A stretch of DNA of 64,000 nucleotides from Streptomyces sp. NA02950 (GTDB lineage: Bacteria > Actinomycetota > Actinomycetes > Streptomycetales > Streptomycetaceae): positions 5,143,001 through 5,207,000 of the forward strand of contig NZ_CP054916.1 in the NCBI RefSeq assembly GCF_013364155.1. The letters are read 5' to 3'. The stretch's first letter is position 1. Each line of letters opens with the position of its first letter. The notes beneath the pieces are model-generated. The model was not told the origin of the DNA. It saw nothing but the letters and a program-made list of their open reading frames with translations, and ran no database searches. Position numbers and translations under genes: made by a program. Shown here in pieces: positions 1 to 7,492 of this stretch.

Positions 1-2046
1 CAGCGCGGATTCACCCGCATCGTCGGCAACGCGTTCATCGCGTCACGGCCGGGTCACCCCTTCTGGGCGGCCCATGTGCACCGCCGACTGGTCGGCGCCC
101 ACAAGCTGCCGGCCACGCTCGACACGACCGGCCCGTTCTTCCTCACCAGAGCGGTCGACAGTGCCCCGGAGCCGGACTCGATCACGGTGGTCGGCCCGGA
201 GGTCCTGTACCCGGAGGTGAGCCCGCACGCGACAGAGCTGTTCGGCCCGCAGGAGGCCGACTACGAGCATGCCTACGCCGTGCACCACTGGTCGGGCAGC
301 TGGGCCTGTGACACCGCGACCGCGCCGAGGGTCTCGGCGGGCAGACGGTTCCCGTTCTGGGCCAGTCAGGAGCGGCAGCCGGTCGCCGACGGCCTGCTCA
401 ACCTGGAGGCACAGCGCCGCCGTTGGGCCTCGGGCGCGCCGGCGCCGACCGTGTCCTGCCTGATGGTGACCAAGGACCGCTCGGCGACGGCATGCCGCGC
501 GATCAGGTGCTTCACCGCTCAGACCTACCCGAACCTGGAGCTGGTCGTGGTGGAGGACGGCACCGATGACGCGCTCGAGCGGCACATCCGTGACCTGGAC
601 GACCCGCGGATCCACCATCACCGCCTCCCCCCGGAGCGACGGACCTTGGGGGAACTGCGCAACGAGGCGGTGGACCGGGCCACCGGGCCGTACGTGTGCC
701 AGTGGGACGACGACGACCTGTACGACCCGGAGCGGGTGGAGACCCAGATGGCGGCGATCCTGGCGCTCGGTGCCGACGCGTGCTTCCTCGCCCGTGAGCG
801 GCTGTGGTGGCCCGCCCGCCGCAAGCTGGCCATCTCCTGCGCGCGGGTCTGGGAAGGGTCGATGGTGTGCGCGAAGGGCCGGCTCCCGCGCTATCCGGCC
901 GAGCGCCGTGGCGAGGACACCCCGGTGGCCGAGGAGCTGGTCCGAAGCTGCCGGGTCGTCTCGGTGGACGCGCCCGACCTGTACACCTACGTGTGCCACG
1001 GGAACAACACCTTCGACGCGTCGCATTTCGCGGAACACTTCGAGGTGGCGACCCAGGTGTGGGCCGAACCCGGAGCCTACGCCGAGCAGTTGCTCGCCAT
1101 GGCGGCCCGGCTGCCGCTCGAACCGGGGGACATCGCGCACGCCGACACCGCCGCCGCGGGCGCCGCGCGCAGCTACGAGCGGAAGCCGCAACCGGAACCC
1201 GAGCCCGCCCCGGCACCGGCGAGCGAGCGGCCCCCGGTGCTGGTGCTCACGCCCCTCAAGGACGCGGCCGCGTTCCTGCCCGGCTATCTGGACCGCCTGC
1301 GCACGCTGGACTACCCGCGCGAGGCGATCTCGCTGGGCCTGCTGGAGGGCGACAGCAGGGACTCGACCCCGGAACTGCTCCGGCAGGTCCTGCCCGGCAT
1401 CGAGGGGGAGTTCCGGCGGGTGACCCTCGTCCACCGTGACTTCGGCCTCCAGCTGGCCGGACCCCGCTGGGAGCAGGGCATCCAGCGCCGGCGCCGCTCG
1501 GTGCTGGCCAAGGTGCGCAACCATCTCCTCGCCCGGGCCCTGGCCGACGAGGAATGGGTGCTGTGGCTCGACGTCGATGTCACCGGCTATCCGGCGGACC
1601 TCGTCCAGCGCCTGCTCGGCGCCCGCAAGGACATCGTCGTCCCGCACTGCGCCACCGCACCCGGCGGGCCGACGTACGACCTCAACACCTTCGTCCTCAA
1701 GCCCGGAGCCGGCACGCTCAACTGGGCCCAGTGGCTGCGCGACGGCATCCTTCAGCCTCCCAGGGGATTCGGCCGGACGTACCTCGACGAATTGCGCGGC
1801 CGCGGACTCGTCCGCGTCGACTCGGTCGGCGGAACCGCGTTGCTGGTCCGTGCGGAGTTGCACCGCGACGGCCTCACCTTCCCGTCCTTCCCCTACCGGC
1901 AGTTCATCGAGACCGAGGGGCTGGCCGCGATGGCCCTGGACATGGGAACCGCATGCTGGGCTCTGCCCGATCTGGAGGTGGTGCATCCGCACCACGGCGC
2001 ACCGCGGCCGGAACCCGCCACCCTGGCCGTCACACACAGTGAGTAA
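1..2046 (+). CDS. three-module glycosyltransferase (GT32-like / GT2 / Anp1-GT62-like), 5' end outside window
   Basis: The frame is open from base 1, so the N-terminus lies upstream; 681 residues are visible. Residues 1-110 resemble the tail of a GT32 (OCH1-like) sugar transferase (NAFIASRPGHPFW, later HHWSGSW). About 149-345 is a GT2 domain starting PTVSCLMVTKDRS, with VVEDG and the metal-binding run WDDDDLYDP near residue 235. About 411-665 resembles the Anp1/GT62 mannosyltransferase family, with VLTPLKDAAAFLPGYL and the DXD-type motif WLDVDVTGYP near residue 522. GT32 and Anp1 are best known from fungal mannan synthesis, so three catalytic modules on one chain is notable. It lies just upstream of a secreted repeat protein and a second GT2, suggesting a glycosylation locus. 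The domain calls are from motifs; acceptor and sugar donor are unknown. Confidence 0.85.
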   Translation, partial: QRGFTRIVGNAFIASRPGHPFWAAHVHRRLVGAHKLPATLDTTGPFFLTRAVDSAPEPDSITVVGPEVLYPEVSPHATELFGPQEADYEHAYAVHHWSGSWACDTATAPRVSAGRRFPFWASQERQPVADGLLNLEAQRRRWASGAPAPTVSCLMVTKDRSATACRAIRCFTAQTYPNLELVVVEDGTDDALERHIRDLDDPRIHHHRLPPERRTLGELRNEAVDRATGPYVCQWDDDDLYDPERVETQMAAILALGADACFLARERLWWPARRKLAISCARVWEGSMVCAKGRLPRYPAERRGEDTPVAEELVRSCRVVSVDAPDLYTYVCHGNNTFDASHFAEHFEVATQVWAEPGAYAEQLLAMAARLPLEPGDIAHADTAAAGAARSYERKPQPEPEPAPAPASERPPVLVLTPLKDAAAFLPGYLDRLRTLDYPREAISLGLLEGDSRDSTPELLRQVLPGIEGEFRRVTLVHRDFGLQLAGPRWEQGIQRRRRSVLAKVRNHLLARALADEEWVLWLDVDVTGYPADLVQRLLGARKDIVVPHCATAPGGPTYDLNTFVLKPGAGTLNWAQWLRDGILQPPRGFGRTYLDELRGRGLVRVDSVGGTALLVRAELHRDGLTFPSFPYRQFIETEGLAAMALDMGTACWALPDLEVVHPHHGAPRPEPATLAVTHSE

Positions 2047-2155
2047 TCGTTTTGACGCATTGAGTGACCAAACTTACGGTGGCTTTACTGCCCGCGCCAC
2101 GAAGTACACCGGCATTCCGGGGCAGCTCCCCCGCACCCAAAGGAAAGGTGCCACC

Positions 2156-2626
2156 GTGAAATCCCGTGTCATGACCTCACTGGCCCTGCCTGCCGCGCTG
2201 GCCACGGCCGGACTGCTCGGCACCGCGGAGGCGGCCTACGCCGCCATCGCTCCGGACACGCAGACGCGGACGGCGACGTACGGGTACCCAGGACAGCCGA
2301 TGAGCGGCGACGTGACCCTCACGCCCGGGACCAGTCACCCCTGCGAGCCGATCGGCAACGTCACCATCACCGACTACGGGCACTGCTGCCCGCCGGTGAA
2401 CAACATGACGATCACCGACTACGGGCACTGCTGCCCGCCGGTGAACAACATGACCATCACCGACTACGGGCACTGCTGCCCGCCGGTGAACAACATGACC
2501 ATCGCCGACTACGGGTGGTTCTGCGAGGTCGATGACGACCGCGGACGCGAGCTCGGGTTCGGCCACTACCGCGAGTACGCGGACGGGGCCTACGCCCCTC
2601 AGCGTGCGGAGCACGAGCACAGCTAG
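2156..2626 (+). CDS. secreted protein with 15-residue Cys-rich tandem repeats
   Basis: 156 residues from a GTG start preceded by AAAGGAAAGG. The N-terminus (KSRVMTSLALPAALATAGLL...AEAAYA) is a typical Sec signal peptide, with likely cleavage after AYA. The mature part carries three tandem copies of N(V/M)TITDYGHCCPPVN and a fourth decayed copy ending in WFCE. Each unit has an N-x-T sequon, a Tyr and a vicinal Cys pair. The acidic tail (EVDDDRGRELGFGHYREYADG) has no clear family. Flanked by glycosyltransferase genes on both sides in the same direction, it could be a glycosylation acceptor or a multi-core peptide precursor; both ideas are inference. The larger open frame beginning upstream at 1436 is an artefact of the antisense-like frame of the preceding gene. 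Confidence 0.75.
   Translation: MKSRVMTSLALPAALATAGLLGTAEAAYAAIAPDTQTRTATYGYPGQPMSGDVTLTPGTSHPCEPIGNVTITDYGHCCPPVNNMTITDYGHCCPPVNNMTITDYGHCCPPVNNMTIADYGWFCEVDDDRGRELGFGHYREYADGAYAPQRAEHEHS
2357..2527 (+). repeat. 45-bp in-frame tandem repeats (3 full copies plus a partial fourth)
   Basis: Copies start at 2357, 2402 and 2447, each 45 bp and nearly identical, followed by a diverged copy from 2492. The near identity at nucleotide level, including silent positions, points to recent expansion or slippage. They encode the 15-residue units of the secreted protein. Confidence 0.93.
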
Positions 2627-2763
2627 CGCAGGATCCGTGGCAGTGCCCGGCCGTGGGCCCGCGGAAGTGGCCCCGGGGGACGGCCGGTGCCCGGAACACC
2701 GGCTTCCGGCCCGCCCGATTCCCACTCCCACCCCCACCCCCGCCCCGAACCGAAAGACCGCGC

Positions 2764-3735
2764 ATGCCACACACTCCCGCCCCTGTGGTCTCGGTGGTCA
2801 TCCCCTGCCATGACTACGCCCGCTATCTGCCCGAGGCCGTGTCCAGCATCCTCGCCCAGACCTTCCAGGACTGGGAGATCCTCATCGTCGACGACGGCAG
2901 CACCGACGACACCGCCGAGGTGGCCCGGTCCCTGATCGCCCGCCACCCCGACCGGCGCATCAGGCTCGTCCAGCGGGCGAACGGCGGCGTCTCGGCCGCC
3001 CGCAACACCGGGATCGAGGCAGCCACCGGCCGCTACGTCCTTCCGCTGGACGCCGACGACGTGATCGCTCCCACGATGCTCGAGAAGACCGTCGCGGTCC
3101 TGGACGGCAGCCCCGACATCGCGATCGCCTCCACTGATGTGTTCACCTTCACCGAAGACGATCTGCCCCCGCAGGCGATGTCCCTCCCGGCCTACAGCCG
3201 GGAACTGATGCTCCAGAGGCTGATCATGTTCTACTGCTCGCTGTACCGCCGGGAGGTGTGGCGGACCGTGGGCGGCTATGACGAGAGCATGCGGGCCGGA
3301 GAGGACTGGGACTTCTGGGTCGGCTGCGTCGAGCACGGCTTCGATGCCCACCACATCCATGAGCCGCTGTTCGGGGCGCGCAACAAGGACACGGGACTGC
3401 ACGTGGAGGCCGCCGAGAACGACCTGGCCATCCGGGCGCGGATCGTCGCCAATCACCCGAGCCTGTTCAAGCCGATCACCCGTGGCTGGGCGCGGGCCGT
3501 GCTCGGCCAGGACGCGGAAGCCTGCCTGCGGGACGAACACGTGCCCGACGACATCCTCACCCGGGCCGCCGAGATGGATCATTTCCTCACCGCGGTGATG
3601 GCGCTACAGCGCACGGCGCGGGTTCAGCACTACCACATCCAGCGGCTGACGAAGGAGCTGGCGGCCCACCGCCGCACGGCCGGCTCTCCCGCCCAGGAGA
3701 AGGCCCCGGCCCCGACGGCGGTGTCCACCGTGTAG
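2764..3735 (+). CDS. GT2-family glycosyltransferase
   Basis: 323 residues from ATG 2764 (MPHTPAPVVSVVIPCHDY). An upstream extension to 2653 is Pro/Arg-rich and looks non-coding. The GT-A fold opens with VSVVIPCHDYARYLPEAV, then ILIVDDGSTDDT and the nucleotide-sugar motif PLDADDVI. A later GEDWDFWVG is the usual acceptor/base region of this family. The last ~60 residues are basic and Pro/Ala-rich. No membrane segment is visible, so it is probably cytoplasmic or peripheral. It follows the repeat-protein gene by 137 bp on the same strand and likely belongs to the same glycosylation locus. Substrate unknown. Confidence 0.88.
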   Translation: MPHTPAPVVSVVIPCHDYARYLPEAVSSILAQTFQDWEILIVDDGSTDDTAEVARSLIARHPDRRIRLVQRANGGVSAARNTGIEAATGRYVLPLDADDVIAPTMLEKTVAVLDGSPDIAIASTDVFTFTEDDLPPQAMSLPAYSRELMLQRLIMFYCSLYRREVWRTVGGYDESMRAGEDWDFWVGCVEHGFDAHHIHEPLFGARNKDTGLHVEAAENDLAIRARIVANHPSLFKPITRGWARAVLGQDAEACLRDEHVPDDILTRAAEMDHFLTAVMALQRTARVQHYHIQRLTKELAAHRRTAGSPAQEKAPAPTAVSTV

Positions 3736-4090
3736 CGCGGTGGCCGGCTCCGGTCGAGGTGCAGGGCGGATCCACCAGGCCGGCGTCACCGCCGGGTCAT
3801 ATGGGACTGGGCGAGGTGAAACGGTGGGCGACGTCCGGGCCGTCGCCGGGCCGTCCGAGGCCGCTGCCCACCCGCTTGAAGCCCCCTGTCCGCGGTTTCC
3901 CCGCCAGGCAGGGGGCGCTGTGCGTTCCCGACGTCTCCTGTAACCGTGGGTCATCCGCCAGGTGACGGATGTCCATCCGGCCGTCCGCGCCCGGCTTGAC
4001 GATCCCACGGCGGTCCAGGCCCAACGGGACACCAGCCGCACCCGGCCGGGATCCCCGTCAACCGGAACCGGACAGGGCCGCGGCTGAACG
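3736..4090. other. intergenic stretch, no gene recognised
   Basis: About 355 bp between the GT2 stop and the terminator hairpin. The short open frames on both strands have no family resemblance, no consistent ribosome binding site and look like GC-rich noise. Confidence 0.5.
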
Positions 4091-4129
4091 CAGCAGGGCC
4101 CGGGACCGCACCGGTCCCGGGCCCTGCTG
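4091..4129. terminator. perfect 18-bp hairpin between convergent genes
   Basis: Arms 4091-4108 (CAGCAGGGCCCGGGACCG) and 4112-4129 pair perfectly across a 3-nt loop. It lies between the plus-strand GT2 gene and the minus-strand Cys-rich peptide and phoU, so it can serve both directions. No U-tract, as is common for Streptomyces terminators. Confidence 0.8.
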
Positions 4130-4142
4130 ACGTACGCCTACG

Positions 4143-4301
4143 TCAGCAGCAGCCGCCGCACTGGCAGGGCCCGCCGGACTGGCAGCCGCAGCCACAGCCC
4201 GAGCCGCAGCCGCAGGCGGCGAGCGGGGGGAGCGGGGGGCGCCGGTCGGCCGGGCGGGTGGCGGGGGTGGGCATGGGCCTGGGCTTGGCGAGGTCCGCCA
4301 T
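4143..4301 (-). CDS. small Cys-rich (metallothionein-like) protein, 52 aa
   Basis: Reads MADLAKPRPMPTPATRPADR, then a Pro-rich linker, then a tail with nine cysteines in 23 residues, arranged CGCGSGCGCGCQ...CQCGGCC. The ATG at 4301 is preceded by a near-consensus GAGGAGG eight bases upstream, which is strong evidence that it is translated. The Cys spacing (C-x-C, C-x3-C, C-C) suits metal chelation, as in metallothioneins, but no named family is recognised. It lies 105 bp downstream of the phoU stop, same strand, and could be cotranscribed. It is easy to miss because of its length and because it sits in low-complexity GC-rich DNA. Confidence 0.72.
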   Translation of the reverse strand: MADLAKPRPMPTPATRPADRRPPLPPLAACGCGSGCGCGCQSGGPCQCGGCC

Positions 4302-4405
4302 GTGTCGCCTCCTCGAGAAGGGTCACCTGCTGCTCATGGTGCCGATCCGCCGTCCGTGCGCAGGGGCGCACGGACGGCGCGCGGAGGCATACCCGCAGGG
4401 CGGCG

Positions 4406-5086
4406 TCACGCCCCTTCGACGGTGTCCTGCTGCTGGACGATCTCGTCCGCGTGCTCACCGGTGACCAGGTAGACGACGCGCTTGGCGACCGACACCGCGT
4501 GGTCGGCGAACCGCTCGTAGTAGCGGCCCAGCAGGGTCACATCGACGGCGGTCTCGATGCCGTGCTTCCAGCGGTCGTCCATCAGGTGCTGGAAGAGGGT
4601 GCGGTGGAGCAGGTCCATCGCGTCGTCGTCCTGCTCCAGCTGGAGCGCGAGGTCGACGTCCTTGGTGATGATGACCTCGCCGGCTTTGGCCATCAGCCGC
4701 TGGGCGAGCTGGCCCATCTCCAGGATGGTGGCGTGCAGATCGCGGGGGACGGCGGAGTTCGGGAAGCGCAGCCGGGCCAGCTTGGCGACGTGCTGGGCGA
4801 GGTCGCCGGAGCGCTCGAGGTCGGCGCTCATCCGCAGGCTGGTGACGACGATCCGCAGATCGGTGGCGACCGGCTGCTGCCGGGCCAGCAGGGCTATCGC
4901 ACGGCTCTCGAGCTCGCGCTGGAGATCGTCGACCTTCTCGTCGGCGGCGATGACGCTCTCGGCGAGCTTGAGATCCGCGTCCAGAATGGCGGTGGTGGCA
5001 CGGCCGATGGCCGAACCGACCAGCCGGGCCATGTCGACCAGGCCCTCCCCGATCGAATCCAGCTCCTCGTGGTACGCGTCCCGCAT
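4406..5086 (-). CDS. phoU: phosphate signalling protein PhoU
   Basis: 226 residues from ATG 5086 (MRDAYHEELDSIGEGLVDMARLVG), with AGAGAAGG upstream. An in-frame GTG one codon earlier is less likely. The protein is all-helical with the two repeated three-helix PhoU bundles (ADEKVDDLQRELESRAIALLARQQPVATDLR and, in the second half, KDVDLALQLEQDDDAMDLLHR), whose acidic residues bind metal clusters in known PhoU structures. PhoU couples phosphate transport to the PhoR kinase and influences Pho signalling. It is divergent from phoRP across a region with two PHO boxes, so PhoP control is likely. Confidence 0.95.
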   Translation of the reverse strand: MRDAYHEELDSIGEGLVDMARLVGSAIGRATTAILDADLKLAESVIAADEKVDDLQRELESRAIALLARQQPVATDLRIVVTSLRMSADLERSGDLAQHVAKLARLRFPNSAVPRDLHATILEMGQLAQRLMAKAGEVIITKDVDLALQLEQDDDAMDLLHRTLFQHLMDDRWKHGIETAVDVTLLGRYYERFADHAVSVAKRVVYLVTGEHADEIVQQQDTVEGA

Positions 5087-5118
5087 CACTGACCTTCTCT
5101 CACTGACTCTCGCTGACG

Positions 5119-5213
5119 GATCTCTGTGGATCTCAACAGATCGTTCTCAACAGATCGTTCTCGATAGATCTCTATTGATCTCTATTGATCTCTGACCGAT
5201 CTCGATCGATCTC
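5119..5213. repeat. GATC-rich phased repeat in the phoU-phoR divergent region
   Basis: Ten GATC tetranucleotides occur at 5119, 5129, 5139, 5153, 5167, 5177, 5187, 5198, 5204 and 5208, mostly 10, 11 or 14 bp apart, inside short repeats such as GATCTCTATT (twice) and AACAGATCGTTCTC (twice). AT-richer than its surroundings. It occupies the phoU leader or promoter zone. Confidence 0.8.
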
Positions 5214-5305
5214 CGCCCGGTACCGGTTCCCCGGCCGGTCGGCGTGGACTCGCGCCCGCGCCCCACACTCCCACGTTCCGGCCGGAACGCGTCCTGCTCC
5301 GGCAT

Positions 5306-5338
5306 CGGGGGTGAACCACACCCGACCCCTCGGTGAAC
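5306..5338 (-). promoter_or_regulatory. PHO box (three 11-nt PhoP direct-repeat units)
   Basis: Read on the minus strand, three consecutive 11-nt units appear: GTTCACCGAGG, GGTCGGGTGTG, GTTCACCCCCG. Units one and three fit the Streptomyces PhoP repeat GTTCACC-N4; the middle one is weaker, as is usual. Location between phoU and phoR supports a PhoP binding site. Confidence 0.82.
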
Positions 5339-5390
5339 TCTCGGCAACATGCCCCTCGCGTCGCCGTGCCCGACCCCCGCGGCGGACGGT

Positions 5391-5423
5391 CGGGAGTGAA
5401 CCGGTGCCGACCCCTCGGTGAAC
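5391..5423 (-). promoter_or_regulatory. second PHO box (three 11-nt units), near the phoR start
   Basis: Minus-strand units GTTCACCGAGG, GGTCGGCACCG and GTTCACTCCCG, almost a copy of the box at 5306-5338. It lies 73 bp before the phoR start. Two such boxes allow separate control of phoU and autoregulation of phoRP. Confidence 0.82.
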
Positions 5424-5496
5424 TCTCGGCAACGTCTGTTCGAGGGGATCGCTGCGGGGCTGTGGAGGGGTCCGGTGCCCCGCATAACCTGGACGC

Positions 5497-6777
5497 ATGA
5501 ACGTGAACGCGGCGATCGCCGCAGTGGCGGCGCTCGCCGGGCTCTGCACCGGTGTGATCGCCATGCTGGCGTTCCGCTGGAGCGAGCGCGAACAGGCGAA
5601 GCCTACGCGCTCCTCGCTGCACACCGATGCGGTACTGCCGCCCGGCGTGGACACCGTTCTCTCGGTCCTGCGGTCCTCGGCGGTCGTCCTCGACGAGGCG
5701 GACGCGGTCGTGAAGGCCAGCTCGGCGGCGTATGCGCTGGGCCTGGTGCGCGGCGGCAAGCTGGCGGTCGAGCCGATGCTGGCGATGGCCCGCGAGACCC
5801 GGCGGGACGGCGAGATCCGGCAGATCGAGCTCGATCTGGCGCGACGCGGCAGCGGCCGGGGCGGCGACGCCCTCGCCGTATCGGCCAGAGTGGCCCCGCT
5901 CGGCTCCCGGCTGGTACTGCTGCTGGTGGAGGACCTCACCGAGGCCCGCCGGATCGAGGCGGTCCGGCGCGACTTCGTGGCGAATGTCAGCCATGAGCTC
6001 AAGACCCCGGTCGGCGCGCTGTCGCTGCTGTCCGAGGCCGTGATGGACGCGTCCGACGACCCGGAGGCGGTCACCCGCTTCGCCGGGCGGATGCAGGTCG
6101 AGGCGACCCGGCTGACCAGCCTGGTCCAGGAGCTGATCGATCTCTCCCGGGTGCAGAACGACGACCCGCTGGAGGACGCCGAGCCGGTCCGGGTCGACGA
6201 GCTGGTCGCCGAGGCCATCGACCGCTGCCGCCACCAGGCGGGCACCAAACAGATCACCATGGCCACCGGCGGCACCGCCGAACTGCACGTCTGGGGCAAC
6301 CGCGGCCAGCTGGCCGCCGCGCTCGGCAACCTCGTCGAGAACGCGGTGAACTACAGCCCGGCCCGGACCCGCGTCGGCATCGCCGCCCGCCGTATCCCCG
6401 CGACCGGAGGCGATCTGATCGAGATCGCCGTCACGGACCAGGGCATCGGCATATCCGAGAAGGACCGTGAGCGGATCTTCGAGCGGTTCTACCGCGTCGA
6501 TCCCGCCCGCTCGCGGCAGACCGGCGGGACCGGGCTCGGTCTCGCCATCGTCAAGCACGTGGCCGCCTCGCACGGCGGGGAGGTCACGGTGTGGAGCGCC
6601 GAGGGACAAGGCTCCACCTTCACCCTGAGACTCCCGGAAGCCGGTGCGGCGCGGGACCGGGACCGCTCGTCGAGCGAGTCGTACGAGACCGGGGCCGACC
6701 TCGATGGCGAGGAAGCGGACCGGCCGTACGAGACCTTCTCCAACGAACCACTTTCAGCCCCGGAGGTCCTTCCGTGA
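5497..6777 (+). CDS. phoR: sensor histidine kinase PhoR (SenX3-like)
   Basis: 426 residues from ATG 5497. One N-terminal membrane segment (about residues 4-27) is followed by a PAS-like region, then the dimerisation box FVANVSHELKTPVGAL with the phospho-accepting His at residue 166. The catalytic domain shows the N box (GNLVENAVNYSP), G1 (VTDQGIGI), the F box (IFERFYRVDPARSR) and G2 (GGTGLGLAIVKHV). It senses phosphate status and phosphorylates PhoP. The single membrane helix matches the SenX3/PhoR type of actinobacteria. Its stop overlaps the phoP start (GTGA), giving translational coupling. Confidence 0.95.
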   Translation: MNVNAAIAAVAALAGLCTGVIAMLAFRWSEREQAKPTRSSLHTDAVLPPGVDTVLSVLRSSAVVLDEADAVVKASSAAYALGLVRGGKLAVEPMLAMARETRRDGEIRQIELDLARRGSGRGGDALAVSARVAPLGSRLVLLLVEDLTEARRIEAVRRDFVANVSHELKTPVGALSLLSEAVMDASDDPEAVTRFAGRMQVEATRLTSLVQELIDLSRVQNDDPLEDAEPVRVDELVAEAIDRCRHQAGTKQITMATGGTAELHVWGNRGQLAAALGNLVENAVNYSPARTRVGIAARRIPATGGDLIEIAVTDQGIGISEKDRERIFERFYRVDPARSRQTGGTGLGLAIVKHVAASHGGEVTVWSAEGQGSTFTLRLPEAGAARDRDRSSSESYETGADLDGEEADRPYETFSNEPLSAPEVLP

Positions 6778-7454
6778 CCCGAGTTCTGGTCGTCGAGGAC
6801 GAGGAATCGTTCAGCGACGCGTTGTCGTACATGCTTCGCAAGGAGGGATTCGAGGTCGCGATCGCGGCTACGGGACCCGAGGGGCTCGATGAGTTCGAGC
6901 GGAACGGCGCCGATCTGGTGCTGCTCGACCTGATGCTGCCGGGACTGCCCGGTACGGAGGTGTGCCGGCAGCTGCGCGGCCGCTCCAACGTTCCGGTGAT
7001 CATGGTCACCGCCAAGGACAGTGAGATCGACAAGGTCGTCGGGCTGGAGATAGGTGCCGATGACTATGTGACCAAGCCTTTTTCCTCCCGCGAGCTGGTC
7101 GCCCGGATCAGAGCCGTGCTGCGCCGCCGCGGCGAGCCCGAGGAGGTCACCCCCGCGGCCCTGGAGGCCGGACCGGTCCGGATGGATGTGGACCGGCATG
7201 TGGTCACGGTCGACGGCGGCAAGGTGGACCTGCCGCTGAAGGAGTTCGACCTGCTGGAGATGTTGCTGCGGAACGCGGGCCGGGTGCTGACCCGGATGCA
7301 GCTGATCGACCGCGTCTGGGGCGCGGACTACGTGGGCGACACCAAGACCCTGGATGTCCATGTGAAGCGGCTGCGCGCCAAGATCGAGCCGGACCCGGGG
7401 ACGCCGCGGTACCTGGTCACCGTGCGCGGTCTGGGCTACAAGTTCGAGCCGTAA
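6774..7454 (+). CDS. phoP: response regulator PhoP (RegX3-like, OmpR family)
   Basis: 226 residues from GTG 6774, preceded by CGGAGG and overlapping the phoR stop by 4 nt. The receiver domain (1-120) has the acidic pair ED near residues 8-9, phospho-acceptor D52 in LVLLDLMLPG and K102-type AKDSE/KPF motifs. The C-terminal winged helix (about 130-226) has LPLKEFDLLEMLLRNAGRVLTR and the recognition segment TLDVHVKRLRAKIE. PhoP controls the phosphate-starvation regulon and influences secondary metabolism in Streptomyces. An alternative, much longer upstream start is unlikely because it would overlap the kinase domain. Confidence 0.95.
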   Translation: MTRVLVVEDEESFSDALSYMLRKEGFEVAIAATGPEGLDEFERNGADLVLLDLMLPGLPGTEVCRQLRGRSNVPVIMVTAKDSEIDKVVGLEIGADDYVTKPFSSRELVARIRAVLRRRGEPEEVTPAALEAGPVRMDVDRHVVTVDGGKVDLPLKEFDLLEMLLRNAGRVLTRMQLIDRVWGADYVGDTKTLDVHVKRLRAKIEPDPGTPRYLVTVRGLGYKFEP

Positions 7455-7492
7455 GCCGGAGCGCGGCCGAAGGCGACGAGGGCCCCGGAAGA

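Noticed and set aside
43-2037. 664-residue open frame on the minus strand
   Set aside because: Shadow of the glycosyltransferase gene; GC-rich DNA leaves the antisense frame open and there is no family resemblance.
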